A DNA stretch of 64,000 nt from Patellaria atrata CBS 101060 (taxonomy: Eukaryota; Ascomycota; Dothideomycetes; Patellariales; Patellariaceae). The stretch lies in contig MU006089.1 of assembly GCA_010093705.1 (NCBI GenBank), positions 3,381,838-3,445,837 of the forward strand, in the 5' to 3' direction. The translations under genes were made by a program, and so were the position numbers. Positions 46,668 to 57,395 of this stretch are shown one piece after another. The notes under the pieces are model-generated. The model did not search any database. It worked only from the letters and a program-made list of their open reading frames with translations, and was not told where the DNA came from. The number at the start of each line of letters is the position of its first letter. Position 1 is the first letter of the stretch.

Positions 46668-48782
46668 TCATATCTCCATTTCTTTACGAACTGTTCTTCT
46701 CTGAGACGGGAGACCTTTCTTCCTCCTCTCGATGCCATAATTCTCAACAAGCGCCCAAAAATGTTCTGCTCTACCCGCTCCCTGGCCCATTACACCATGT
46801 TTGGCTAGTCCCTCTTCCAGTTCAACGTCTGAGACAAGCTCTTGAAGCCTCTCCCATTGTTCATTGTATGCTAGAGTTTTGGCAACTTCTGTCAGGGCCA
46901 CCCAACCTGGGGTCTTCCCGTCACGGGCCATTATCCGCAATAGATTCAGCGCAGAACCAGCACGGTCGGCTTTGGCATAGCCTTCGACCATACGATCATA
47001 GAAGATGAGATCAACTGCAGCATTAGAAGTCTGGATGCCGTTCCATAATGCGTCAACAGCGTTCACGTCCGGGGGCTCTTGGCTAAAGTAATACGCAATA
47101 AGACTTGTATAGATGTGCGCCGAAGGGTGGATGCCCTTACACTCCATATGCTTAAGAATGCCTTGGGCGGCCTCCAGGTTGTTATGATGTTTGAGGAGTC
47201 CATCGATCATAGTTGCAAAGGAATGTACATTTGGTTGTAGACCATGACGATCCATATCACTCAATATAGCGGTTATAGCAGAGTCTTGTTCTTCGGTCGA
47301 AAGGGAGACGCCTCCTCTTCGTCGAAATACTGCGTCTAAAACCAAAGTGAAAGTGATCACGTCCGGTTTCACATTTTCTGCTTCCATTGTGCGCAAGTAT
47401 TCTATGGCAATATGTGTTTGATTGCGTCTTATAGCTGACTTTATAAGTATGTTATAGGTAATAACGTCGAATAGAATCCCGTAGGTTTTTGCCCATTGGA
47501 AAACTTCAGTAAATCTATTGAGCTTCCCTTTTCTCGCTAATACAGTAATAACCGCATTTAAGGTCCCCGTAGTCGGTTTAGGAAATCCAGGGACACTTTC
47601 CTCAGATTTGAAGTCGATGGAAGCTATTTGGTCTTTCCCGCTGCCCTTAGCTTTTGACAACAATGCGGTAGCCCATGCGGTCGTCATATCGTTAAGACAC
47701 TGTAACCCTTCATTAATTCTGTCACTGTTTAATAAGCCTTGGATACGGATTGTCCACGCTACATCGTCAGGTTGGATATTAACCGCTAACATAGCAGCCC
47801 ATACCTTTTCCAGGAGGACCGGATTGTGTGTTTTCGTACATCCTTTCATCAATGATGTCCAAGTAATCAAGGTAGGCAGTATACCATTGAGCTTCATAAA
47901 CTGAAGAACAGAGAAGGCGTCTTCCAAACGTTTCATACTGGACAGTGTATATATGAGTAAATTGTATAGATCTATGGGTATTGATACATTTCCAGAGGAA
48001 GCGTAGAGTGCCTGAGCCTGTTGCCAAGCCCGGTCAATTAAACGTATATCTTGTTGTTCTAAGGCTCTACCTAGCTGTTTCTCAATTGACTCGGGATTCG
48101 TAACTCGTTGCTGAGGGGACCTGAACGGAGTCTTCTGAGGCAGGCGGTGAATCCGTATACTTCGATTCCCCGACTGAGGGTTCTGGTTACTCCTATCTTG
48201 CACTATAGAATTGCTATGATGGGAAGGATTGTTGTTCTTAGATGTTTGACGCATTGGCAACTGGTCGTCGAGCGAGATAACAGTATTCGTAACCTGTGCG
48301 TCGTCTATAATTATCGACTTGTAGGTACTGGTAGTCCTCTTTGCACCCTCATAGCTGGCCTTCTTAGCTCTAATTTCGACACTTGTCTGTATGTCTTCCA
48401 TCTGAGGTGATGTAGCCGGCTGAAACTTGTGATCTCCTTCGGCTATATTGGGAGCATGAGAGGTTCTTTGATGCCTCGAGTATCGTCCTGCTGTTGGCTT
48501 CCCCGCAGAGAGATGTGCGAAAAGTGCTTCCAGATCGTAGGGTTGCTTCCGTTCTGTTGCTCCATCACCTTCTGCAGATCCCCGTAAGGGTATTCCGCTT
48601 TTATTTCGGTGGCCATCATCCCGGGAAGTAGATTGGTTGGAATCTTCGATCGCAGCGTCGCGAGGTTGTGAACTTGCTAGGGAGATGAATGTTGCACGTT
48701 GAAGCCATTGGGAACTGTATCGAGCTCTGGTCAAGCCGAAAAGACGAGAACGACAATTGATGCAAACATACGGCGCCCCCAT
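46668..48782 (-). CDS. pentatricopeptide repeat (PPR) protein, probably mitochondrial
   Basis: A 704-residue single exon. The start MGAPYVCINCRSRLFGLTRA at 48782 was preferred to an upstream in-frame start because this Arg/Ser/Leu-rich, acid-free N-terminus is a typical fungal mitochondrial presequence with a CINCR motif. Residues about 90-280 are disordered. From about 300 PPR units follow: LYNLLIYTLSSMKRLEDAFS, TWTSLMKGCTKTHNPVLLEK, VAWTIRIQGLLNSDRINEGL, TLNAVITVLARKGKLNRFTE, TYNILIKSAIRRNQTHIAIE, TFTLVLDAVFRRRG, SFATMIDGLLKHHNNLEAAQ, IYTSLIAYYFSQE. PPR proteins bind organelle RNA and control processing, stability or translation. It resembles the cya-5/Aep-type translational activators of filamentous fungi in layout, but the RNA target is unknown. 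Confidence 0.9.
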   Translation of the reverse strand: MGAPYVCINCRSRLFGLTRARYSSQWLQRATFISLASSQPRDAAIEDSNQSTSRDDGHRNKSGIPLRGSAEGDGATERKQPYDLEALFAHLSAGKPTAGRYSRHQRTSHAPNIAEGDHKFQPATSPQMEDIQTSVEIRAKKASYEGAKRTTSTYKSIIIDDAQVTNTVISLDDQLPMRQTSKNNNPSHHSNSIVQDRSNQNPQSGNRSIRIHRLPQKTPFRSPQQRVTNPESIEKQLGRALEQQDIRLIDRAWQQAQALYASSGNVSIPIDLYNLLIYTLSSMKRLEDAFSVLQFMKLNGILPTLITWTSLMKGCTKTHNPVLLEKVWAAMLAVNIQPDDVAWTIRIQGLLNSDRINEGLQCLNDMTTAWATALLSKAKGSGKDQIASIDFKSEESVPGFPKPTTGTLNAVITVLARKGKLNRFTEVFQWAKTYGILFDVITYNILIKSAIRRNQTHIAIEYLRTMEAENVKPDVITFTLVLDAVFRRRGGVSLSTEEQDSAITAILSDMDRHGLQPNVHSFATMIDGLLKHHNNLEAAQGILKHMECKGIHPSAHIYTSLIAYYFSQEPPDVNAVDALWNGIQTSNAAVDLIFYDRMVEGYAKADRAGSALNLLRIMARDGKTPGWVALTEVAKTLAYNEQWERLQELVSDVELEEGLAKHGVMGQGAGRAEHFWALVENYGIERRKKGLPSQRRTVRKEMEI

Positions 48783-49664
48783 GGTATTGCTGCGAGCAGC
48801 AAGCTTCCAAGTATAATGTTCGGGTCTGAATTGATGAGAGAAGAGCTGACAGGAGACATGGTTGTACGGGAGACTATTAAGACCATATGTGAGACATTTA
48901 TCACTCGGCGGTCGGGATATTTTCTTTCCTACTCCTGAATTACGCACGAAATAGTTTTGAGGTCATTAGGGGCAGTGAATATTCTACAATTGGACATCCA
49001 TGCGATGACAATTGACCTGAACCTTGTGGAATTGATATCATGTCCCATTGTAAATGGCAAGGTATCGGAATGACCATAGATGGACTCCTATTCCCGAAAA
49101 AGATTTCTAAAGATACCTTATAAACAACGTGTAGAGCGGTATGCACGGGTTTACGATATAAGCAGGCGACTGCGGTCTGATCCTGGTGAACGACATTGAG
49201 GCCTGACCAATGTCGACACCAAATCCATTCCGAAGGCCCTCAATTATTATTGTATTATACTGTGCGGTAGGATTTGCGTCGTCATTCCTTTTCAACTCCC
49301 TTCCCCGAATACATCGACCGGATTCCTCTGATGCCGTAAGTCCGCCTTCCCTTTCTAGCTTCTCGTCTCGGAAGAACCTTCAAACACCTCACACAACCCA
49401 TATCATGTGTGACTACTTCGTTCAACCCTTTACTAGCTATAGTCCTGGCCAGAAGCACAAGTGGCCTACCTGAGCACAAGACCTTATAGCGGAGTGACCC
49501 ATTTCCTTAGACGTCGTTATTTGTCATTCACATCAGATTCTACTGATTTCACTACGGATTCCTCGGATCAAAGAACGTGGCTTGAGGTCTCTTTAGAGAT
49601 TTGCATTTATCTTACTAAAGTGCAATTTTCTCGTACAGCTTTCGTACTGCGGAGAAGGGACGAT
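48783..49664. promoter_or_regulatory. divergent promoter region, PPR gene / hydrolase gene
   Basis: The 882 bp between the PPR start (minus) and the hydrolase start (plus). An 87-residue plus-strand frame at 49210-49473 (MSTPNPFRRPSIIIVLYCAV, one hydrophobic segment) has a GTAAGT donor inside it. It may be a 5' exon, an upstream ORF or a small gene; I could not join it in frame to the hydrolase. Confidence 0.4.
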
Positions 49665-52475
49665 ATGAGTGAGCTGCCACCTCGGAATCTCTCCCACGAG
49701 GGGTCTAGCGATGCCTCTAATATTGATATTCCAGCCTTGTCTCCGCTTGATACAGCTGTAAGCTCATACGTGGAATCATCGTCCACAGAAGAAGAGTTGG
49801 TAAATAATGAAGGTGAAGAGGTTGAGTCAGTCATTGGAGTTAGTATCAGTCGAGCGCAGACAAGATTGACGTCGACTAGAACGCCAGCTGCTGAAAAGGC
49901 AGCAGCAATTGAAGAGCTAGGAAGTGAGGGATTATTTCCGCCATTCTTGGATGGGATTGGGCAAGGTGACACGAGTTCTCTCGTTCATGAAGGTCTACCT
50001 GTAGGACAAAGCACTACAGAGCCATTCCCGCAAAGCACCTTCGATGGCTCTAGGCCTGAACTGCCCCCGAATAATGGATCGTTTGCTACTGAATCTACTC
50101 CGAGACTACCTTCTCCTTGGAAAGCAGGCCCTAAATGGGACTGGACAAAAGCACAGAGGTTTGACGAAACCCGGGCCGCTCTCCGAGAGAGTTTTAACGC
50201 TCATAGAAGAAGAGCTTCTTCGGGCGGTTCAGCAACAGAGGGCTTGAGAAAAATGCTTCAGTTTAACATTCCGTCATTAACCAAAGGCTCACAATTACTT
50301 AGTTTATCCTCACCGAGCGGAACGTCATCACCGCGGTCTGACTTACCTGCTTCACAATCTTCTGGACCAAGCTTTCCTAGAATTAAAGCATCTACTCTAC
50401 CTATCCGTCGAAGTCTTCCAGTTGGAATTGATGGATCAGCGCATAAATACTCAACAGTGCTTGATACGCCGAAGGGGTTGCAGTCGAATACCGAGAAAGA
50501 GCAACAAACAGTCAGAAGTGATCCAATAACTCAATCCCTTATGTCATCCAAGCCCTTAGAATCTTCAATAAGTTCTACACCTCGACGATCGCACTCGACT
50601 CTACGTCGCTCCATATCTGATGACTCACTTTTACTGCGGCGGGATTTATCTAGAGCATCATCTTTGGGCGATGATACTAGATTCGAGCATGTAACAGAAC
50701 AAGTTAATAGTCGTCTTAAAGCTATAAAGGATAGCTGGCAAGATGCGAACTTTAAACTTCCTTCGTTACCTACAATTCCAACCCTCAATTTCAGTTCTTC
50801 CAAGCCTGAACCACACCACGCAAGGTATAGTGCCATACTCCCTAAGGCCAGCTCTAGTAGTGGCCATGTATATCGTCCGAATAGATCTACTTCTTCTGCA
50901 CTTCATATCAACTCGAGTGGAAAATCACCACTCCGTAAAGAGTTCTCCATGTCACAGAACGGATTGACAGCCAGTACCATTCCATCCCACCCCTTCTTCA
51001 ATCATGCACTTGAGCAATTAGAAGGGGACGTTGTAATTCTAGGAGGTTATAGGGGCTCAATACTCCGATCCGCTGAGCCACCACATCGCCAGCTCTGGGT
51101 GCCGATAAAAGTCGGCCTGAATTTGCGGAAAGTGGACCTCGAGGTTGGTCTAAACCCTGAGGACGAGGAGACTATGGAAGAACAGATTATCCCTGGCGGA
51201 ATGCTTAAAAATATCGGCCCTGTTGATATAGCTCGAAGGTTGTTCAAGCGTTTACGAGCTTCCGAAAATGCTAAAAACGGTAAACTTCGCGTACACGAAT
51301 ACGGTTACGATTGGCGCTTGAGTCCGCATCTCCTCAGTCGAAGATTTATATCATACTTGGAGAAATTACCAAACAATACTGCTGGAACTTCACCGAAACA
51401 GAAGGGAGTCATTGTTATTGCGCACAGTCTGGGTGGGCTCATTACCAGGCACGCGGTCAATCAACGCCCGGACCTGTTTGCCGGGGTCATATATGCAGGT
51501 GTACCGAACACTTGCGTCAACATCCTGGGTCCCCTGAGAAACGGTGATGATGTTCTTCTCAGTTCTCGAGTCTTAACAGCACAGGTCAATTTCACAATCC
51601 GCACAAGTTTTGCCCTCCTACCTCTGGATGGTAAATGCTTCATCGACAAGAACACCCGAGAAGAATACCCAGTAGACTTCTTTGATCCCCAGACCTGGGT
51701 AGAGTACCGTCTCTCTCCATGCCTCGGTCCACCTCTCCCTTCCCTTTCGGCTCCCAACAGTACCAGCATCGGTACAATTATCAACTCCATGGCAAGCGTA
51801 CTCCCCAACATCCCCGGTCTCACTCGAAAAGGCTCCATACCACGAACCGCAAACCCAACGGCTAAGGGAATTGCAGAGGGGGCGACAAGAAAAGAAGCCT
51901 CTTCTATCGCTACTTCTAACGCCGCAACCAAGGCCTCAGGTGGTGCCCCAACATCAGCCGGCATGGCACCTCAAATGGGCGGGTCGTCTAATCACAATCC
52001 GGTCGAGCAAGGCCAAAGTACGAACACCTCCATCTCCACCACGGTGACCATTCCACGGGACGCCGCACTCGCCTACCTCACCCGCACACTAGCCGAAATC
52101 AAGCGGTTTAAAGAAGAACTAGCTTTCCTCCCACATCTCGCAGAACAAAACCTATATCCCCCCATCGCAGTCATATATGGCAAGAGCGTGCCAACAGTCT
52201 ATGGAGCAAAGGTAGATGGGCGCGAGGGAATCAAACGCGCGGATGCGTATGATGAACTTGCATTTGCGAGTGGGGACGGTGTCGTGCTGGCACGGGCAGC
52301 AATGGTGCCGGAGGGGTATCCAGTTGTGAGGGGCGGTGTGGTAAGTAGTGATCGTGGGCATGTGACATTGTTGGGGGATTTAGAGGCTGTTGGACGGTGT
52401 TTGGGTGTTGTAGTTGGGGTGAGGAAAGGAGGTATTGGTTTGGGACGAAAGGAGAATGGGGTTGCTGAATTGTAA
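49665..52475 (+). CDS. alpha/beta hydrolase, LCAT/PGAP1-like lipase
   Basis: A 936-residue frame from the ATG MSELPPRNLSHEGSSD. The frame is open upstream to about 49440, so an additional 5' exon cannot be excluded. Residues 1-440 are Ser/Pro-rich and disordered. The hydrolase domain starts about 445: FFNHALEQLEGDVVILGGYR, WVPIKVGLNLRKVDLEVGLN, ARRLFKRLRAS, EYGYDWRLSPHLLSRRF, then the nucleophile elbow GVIVIAHSLGGLITRHAV with Ser588 in AHSLGG. LFAGVIYAGVPNTCVNILGP follows. His899 in DRGHVTLLGDLEAVG is the likely catalytic base. This order matches a fungal family related to lecithin:cholesterol acyltransferase. No signal peptide is visible, so the lipase would be intracellular; lipid substrate unknown. 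The insert between 720 and 830 is low-complexity Ala/Thr/Ser. Confidence 0.85.
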   Translation: MSELPPRNLSHEGSSDASNIDIPALSPLDTAVSSYVESSSTEEELVNNEGEEVESVIGVSISRAQTRLTSTRTPAAEKAAAIEELGSEGLFPPFLDGIGQGDTSSLVHEGLPVGQSTTEPFPQSTFDGSRPELPPNNGSFATESTPRLPSPWKAGPKWDWTKAQRFDETRAALRESFNAHRRRASSGGSATEGLRKMLQFNIPSLTKGSQLLSLSSPSGTSSPRSDLPASQSSGPSFPRIKASTLPIRRSLPVGIDGSAHKYSTVLDTPKGLQSNTEKEQQTVRSDPITQSLMSSKPLESSISSTPRRSHSTLRRSISDDSLLLRRDLSRASSLGDDTRFEHVTEQVNSRLKAIKDSWQDANFKLPSLPTIPTLNFSSSKPEPHHARYSAILPKASSSSGHVYRPNRSTSSALHINSSGKSPLRKEFSMSQNGLTASTIPSHPFFNHALEQLEGDVVILGGYRGSILRSAEPPHRQLWVPIKVGLNLRKVDLEVGLNPEDEETMEEQIIPGGMLKNIGPVDIARRLFKRLRASENAKNGKLRVHEYGYDWRLSPHLLSRRFISYLEKLPNNTAGTSPKQKGVIVIAHSLGGLITRHAVNQRPDLFAGVIYAGVPNTCVNILGPLRNGDDVLLSSRVLTAQVNFTIRTSFALLPLDGKCFIDKNTREEYPVDFFDPQTWVEYRLSPCLGPPLPSLSAPNSTSIGTIINSMASVLPNIPGLTRKGSIPRTANPTAKGIAEGATRKEASSIATSNAATKASGGAPTSAGMAPQMGGSSNHNPVEQGQSTNTSISTTVTIPRDAALAYLTRTLAEIKRFKEELAFLPHLAEQNLYPPIAVIYGKSVPTVYGAKVDGREGIKRADAYDELAFASGDGVVLARAAMVPEGYPVVRGGVVSSDRGHVTLLGDLEAVGRCLGVVVGVRKGGIGLGRKENGVAEL

Positions 52476-52725
52476 GCATTGTTGTCACCCGAAGCGTGAA
52501 TTGAAATATCTTGAACATCATCCCATAGAGCAATACAAGTCTATACACTCATTTCACGCCGTCAAAGGCAAGACTTTCATCAACAAGGAGCAGGGAGGTT
52601 TGACTGGCATCATGATATTGTGACCTATGCAGTGACAGAGTAGACGGAGTGCCACCAATATAGCGGTTTTACTCCCAAATAGAACCCGTTGACCCACGCA
52701 AAATCTTTTACCCCCAACTCGTAAT

Positions 52726-53468
52726 TTATGAAGAAGTAATCGCACGGCGGACACGGGCACCACGTTGCCTGGAATTCAATCTTCCTTCACGGCTGACAAC
52801 CTCGGGGGATTTCTGGACGGTCTCGCCCTCCTCTGACAAGATAACCTCGATGTGTCTAGAATCATTCCATCAGTAAAACCTCAGGGGAATGTCCTGAATT
52901 AACGATAAACGTACGAAGGATTGCTCATATAAGGGTTGATTCTACCGTGAGCACGATATGTACGTCTCCTCTGCTTAGGGGCCTGGTTGACCTGGATGTG
53001 CTTGACGATCAAATTGTTAAGATCAAGGCCTTTGGTATCGGCATTGGCACCAGCGTTCTTGAGCAGTCCGAGCAGGTATTCAGCCGACTTTACGGGCCAG
53101 CGAGCCTTGGAGACGCCGAATTGTTTGCCTATTGATTATCAACAACCACTCTTTTGTCCTCTTGCCCATGGGATCCTCCTCACCTTGTGCAGTACGTCCA
53201 GTGCTTCCGGCATATCGTCTCATGGGAACGGCCTCCTTGTGTGAAATGACATTCTCAAGGTACGCAAGAGCGCGGTTGAGTTTCCAGCCGTTGATCGCCT
53301 GGGCGGTTTCTCTAGTATTCTTGAAGCTCACGCGAAGATAGGAGCCGCGAGCGCGGGCGGACTTTTCGTTCTTAAGATGGGTTGCTGCGTATCGGACCTG
53401 CAATGCATTCGTTCAGCCTTCAGAGATCCTATATATAGTTGATAGTAGACTTGGCCTATACTCACCAT
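52726..53468 (-). CDS. RPL17: 60S ribosomal protein L17 (uL22)
   Basis: Four coding exons: 53468-53466 (only the ATG), 53397-53184, 53128-52915 and 52855-52726, giving 186 residues. The protein reads [120 protein letters not shown]; these match eukaryotic uL22 along its length. uL22 lines the peptide exit tunnel of the large subunit. A first coding exon of just the start codon followed by GTGAGT recurs in fungal ribosomal-protein genes. The gene diverges from NOP1 with 356 bp between starts, which fits co-regulation of ribosome synthesis. Confidence 0.96.
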
Positions 53469-53824
53469 CTTGACGGCTGTTGTGCGATGAGTCCGGTATT
53501 GTGGTCAATAGTCGTCGTCGTGCGTCGATGTGCGAAACTTGGGTTGTGGGAGCGCTAAGCGAGAGTTGAGGCTCCGGCCAAATTTCTGAGCACGGACCAA
53601 CCGAGTAGCTTATAGCGAAAAAAAAGCTATCGATCATAAACCGTTACTGTATGACTTCCTCAATCAAACCACGTTCTGGGATACAGTTCGTATCACGACT
53701 AAATTTACTCTGGGTACATTAGCGACAGCTATATTTACGATTTGAGCGCCAACGGAACTCCCGACGGCGACATCGACACTGCACATCCCCGTCCTGCCCT
53801 TTCCTGTACCAAGCAGATACTGAA
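53469..53824. promoter_or_regulatory. shared divergent promoter RPL17 / NOP1
   Basis: The 356 bp separating the RPL17 and fibrillarin start codons. A ribosomal protein and a ribosome-assembly factor share it, so common growth-linked control is plausible. No factor site is claimed. Confidence 0.6.
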
Positions 53825-55007
53825 ATGGCATTCACGCCCAGAGGTGGTCGAGGTGGTGACCGTGGAGGACGTGGAGGAGGGCGTGGCGGTTTCTCCCGTG
53901 GAGGAGGAGCTCCTCGCGGTAGAGGTAAGTTATCCCATAACACCTACTCTTTTCAAGAAAGAGCCTGGATCTTTCCCAATGCTACTTTCGAGAGGAGACT
54001 ATTTGATTCTCCCATTCCTCCTACAGAAATACTGAGACTAATGGATTCAGGTGGATTTGGCGGAGACCGTGGCGGCCGAGGAGGAGCAAGAGGCGGTAGA
54101 GGTGCTCCACGAGGAGGGGCTAGAGGTGGTCGCGGCGGTGCCAGAGGGGGGGCTAAAGGAGGAGCTAAAGTGATCATCGAACCTCATCGTTATCCAGGAG
54201 TGTTCATTGCAAGGGGGAAGGAGGATATGTTGGTCACACGAAGTGAGTACCACTCGTTGGGAAGTCATGTTCGGGATTAGAAACTAATTTCTCCAGATCT
54301 CACACCTGGAGAATCCGTATACGGTGAAAAGCGCATCAGTGTCCAGACTACAATTCCAGATTCCGTCAATGGAGAGGTTGCTCCCGCTACCTCAGTCGAA
54401 TACAGAGTCTGGAATCCGTTCCGCAGCAAGCTTGCGGCTGGTATTCTTGGAGGTTTGGAGGATATCTATATGAAGCCTGGTAGCAAAGTTCTATATCTCG
54501 GTGCTGCTTCTGGCACCTCTGTTTCGCACGTTGCGGACATTGTGGGCCCCACCGGAACGGTCTTCGCCGTAGAATTCAGTCACCGATCAGGACGAGACTT
54601 GGTCAACATGGCTACACACCGTACTAACGTCATCCCAATTGTTGAGGATGCCCGTCATCCGATGAAGTACAGAATGCTTGTCTCCATGGTTGACTGTATC
54701 TTCGCAGACGTTGCTCAACCGGATCAAGCCCGTATCGTTGGATTGAATGCGCACCTGTTTCTCAAAGTTGGAGGAGGTGTTTTGGTTTCTATCAAGGCTA
54801 ACTGCATTGATTCCACAGCAGAACCGGCAACGGTCTTCGCGAGAGAAGTTGAAAAGCTCCGAGAAGAGAGAATCAAGCCCAAGGTACAGTTGACACTAGG
54901 TAAGAACGATAATCGATGCTTTTAGGTCCATAACTAACCACAAATCTACAGAACCATTCGAAAGAGATCACGCCATGGTTGCGGGCATCTATCAACGCCA
55001 TGCTTAG
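53825..55007 (+). CDS. NOP1: Fibrillarin, rRNA 2'-O-methyltransferase
   Basis: Four exons (53825-53924, 54051-54242, 54297-54899, 54952-55007) give 316 residues. Residues 1-78 are the glycine/arginine-rich domain ([20 protein letters not shown], then [17 protein letters not shown]), interrupted by intron 1. The N-terminal structural domain follows ([34 protein letters not shown]), then the methyltransferase: [20 protein letters not shown], the SAM-binding motif [37 protein letters not shown], the catalytic-region [13 protein letters not shown] and the Asp of [14 protein letters not shown]. Fibrillarin is the catalytic subunit of box C/D snoRNPs, methylating rRNA (and a histone H2A glutamine) in the nucleolus. 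All catalytic motifs are present. Confidence 0.96.
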
Positions 55008-55306
55008 GGAGTGATGCTTCTCCTAGATCGGTTTCCTTATATTCTCGTCAGCGTCGTGCTTATTATTGTACGGATCTGCTCGAAAATTCGAACTTCCTGT
55101 ATTTGCTCATATGGGTATGGCGTCAGGAGGTAGTTAGATATCAAATGCATGCAACATGTTCTCATATTGAATTGCTAATTCCAGTTTACACAAACTACCA
55201 ACCCAATTACATTTCGGTCAAATTACTAATAATCCAACTAGTCACCCAAGGAATTCCCTCTATGTTCTATGAAGCCGACGAGCAAGTGGATTTGCTGCAT
55301 ACCTCT

Positions 55307-56893
55307 CTACCAGTAACCCCGATGTTCTTGTTCAAGGTGGCCCGAACGACTTCCGCTATCGCGACGCGAACGCACAATAGCCGTCGTTGAATCAGGAGAA
55401 TGAGAACGGTTCAAACTGCTCGTAGACTCTCTCCTCGGGTTATATGTTGAATGATGATTAGGGTAGTTCCAGAATTCCTCCATAAGCGACTGCTCGGGTG
55501 GCTCCATAGACCGTCTCCTCGAATCACGAGTCGAATGACGGGGTGAAGTCTCCATAAGTTCCGAACTGAAATGTTGGGTCGATGAGTGAATCGAGGTGGG
55601 CGTCGAATCTCGGTTTGAGCGTTCGTCGGAAGGATGGGTCGGGGTTCGAGTGCTATTTCTTGTCGACTGTCTATCTCTACGACTGGACGAATCGCGGCTC
55701 GAAGTAGCGATCCCTACTTGAAGAATCCTCCAACCGGAGCCAGTCCCTCTACTACGACGAAGTGCTATAAGGACTCTCAGACTAGAGTATGTCTCTATGC
55801 TAAAAAGTGACAGGGGCCCTTCAAAGGACTGATCATCAGACTCGCGAACTTGCGATGTATCAGAAGACGTCTCACTACCCTGAAAAGGCCAACGTAGTTC
55901 TACAGGAGGCCTCTCTTGTAGATGTAAATATGGTTCAGCGGTATTGCCGGTACCACTATAAACTGTACCAGTTGAAGAAGCGTCGGAAATGTCGGAATCC
56001 CTGCGCTGCGCCAGACACAAAATGTAGGGGGGAACCATTTCTTCGATAGAAACAGCAGATCTCACATAGTCAGGAGGCGAGAAACTACCATTCGAAGAAA
56101 TAGACGGAGCCCGTGGAATTCTAGGTCTATCTTGAGGAGGAGTTCTCGAGAAATTAACATTCGAATGAGGAGACGGAGACAGGGGAGCTCTAGGACGATA
56201 TGAACGAGGTGTTCCCGGGAGACCACCATTCGAATGGGGGAACGGAGATCGTGGTGGTTCAGAACCATCACGACGAGAAGGTCCCACAACCGGAGCTCGA
56301 GTGGCGACTGTATGTGCAGAAAGATTAATGGGAAAGGGACCTCCCTCGTAACTCGTCATTGGGAAATCGAAACGAGGAGTGGTGATAGAAGAGCGGCTCT
56401 CACGATGGCGTCGGGACCTCCCAAGAGAAAGCACACGGGCAATATTCCTACCGACTGTAGCCAGGGAGTTACGCCTGGATCCATTGTAAAAATATCGAGA
56501 AGTGAGACTACGCCTCAGCGTCGGACGACTCAAGTAAGCATCTGGGCCGCTGGGTGAAGATGGCGCTGATCTGCCGGGACGAATGGGACCAGTAAAATTG
56601 AGATCCCTGGAATCCCACACCAGGTCGGCGTGACACTCAGGACAATAATCGTAGTATTGAATATAGGGGATGTAGCAGTCCCTGTGCCAACCACATAAGC
56701 AGTCGGATTCTCCCGCGGCTCTATAGATTTGACCTCGGGATGTAAAGCTCACGAAGCAGTCTACGCAGTGGGCGGGGCGTGACCTCACATAATCCCAGGA
56801 ATGCATCGGCGAAGAATTTTCCATGAGATCGATCAGAACATTGACGTTGGTCTCTCGTGGAGAGATCGCGCGTGGAGACCGTGAAGAAGACAT
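55307..56893 (-). CDS. RING-like zinc-finger protein with long disordered tail
   Basis: A 528-residue single exon from the ATG at 56893. A compact cysteine/histidine cluster at residues 43-87 (C43-x2-C46, then C65-L-C67-G-W-H70, C73, and C84-x2-C87, in ESDCLCGWHRDCYIPYIQ and YDYCPECHADLVW) spaces like a RING or PHD-type E3 finger, though with a long first loop. The remainder is Ser/Arg/Pro-rich, with repeated PRTP-like blocks (RSPFPHSNGG, LSPSPHSNVN, a small tandem repetition), and no other fold is seen. It lies near the RING gene at 57396 and a RING relic at about 59,780, all on the same strand. E3 ligase activity is inferred from the finger only. Confidence 0.68.
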   Translation of the reverse strand: MSSSRSPRAISPRETNVNVLIDLMENSSPMHSWDYVRSRPAHCVDCFVSFTSRGQIYRAAGESDCLCGWHRDCYIPYIQYYDYCPECHADLVWDSRDLNFTGPIRPGRSAPSSPSGPDAYLSRPTLRRSLTSRYFYNGSRRNSLATVGRNIARVLSLGRSRRHRESRSSITTPRFDFPMTSYEGGPFPINLSAHTVATRAPVVGPSRRDGSEPPRSPFPHSNGGLPGTPRSYRPRAPLSPSPHSNVNFSRTPPQDRPRIPRAPSISSNGSFSPPDYVRSAVSIEEMVPPYILCLAQRRDSDISDASSTGTVYSGTGNTAEPYLHLQERPPVELRWPFQGSETSSDTSQVRESDDQSFEGPLSLFSIETYSSLRVLIALRRSRGTGSGWRILQVGIATSSRDSSSRRDRQSTRNSTRTPTHPSDERSNRDSTPTSIHSSTQHFSSELMETSPRHSTRDSRRRSMEPPEQSLMEEFWNYPNHHSTYNPRRESTSSLNRSHSPDSTTAIVRSRRDSGSRSGHLEQEHRGYW

Positions 56894-57395
56894 CTTTTGG
56901 ATGGTTTGGTGAGTTGCGGTTTGATAAGAAAGTAGTCGTATGTGTATGTGTGGTTGCTGTTGTAAATGTTGTAAGTTGCAGTTTTTTTATTGGAACTAAT
57001 GATGAGATGGAATTCCCTTCATCACCTTCAGTTTTTATGGGTAATATTTTCAACATAGTGAGTGAATAACACTCTAATCTTGGACATTGTGCCATACACT
57101 AAGGATAATCTTGCCAAGGTATTGAGCTTGAACAACGTAAGAGGTGGCCTCAGTGAACGTAAATCGAAGTACCGCTATTTCTAGTCGAATCTTACGGCAA
57201 AGTGAACGCGATTTAACATTCAAGGTTTAGAGTTGGATGAGGTGCGGGCCAAACCTATTTTCAGGGGCTTGTTAAAAAAAGGGGCTCCCGTTGTATCAAT
57301 TCACCAATGTGCATGTGCATCATGTTTGAGTAAATGGTATTCAATTACTTACTTTGTTCCCTATACTCTGAGATTGTTATTGCTAGGTTACCATC
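56894..57395. other. intergenic
   Basis: Promoter of the RING-like gene ending at 55307 and 3' flank of the next. Nothing further recognised. Confidence 0.4.
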
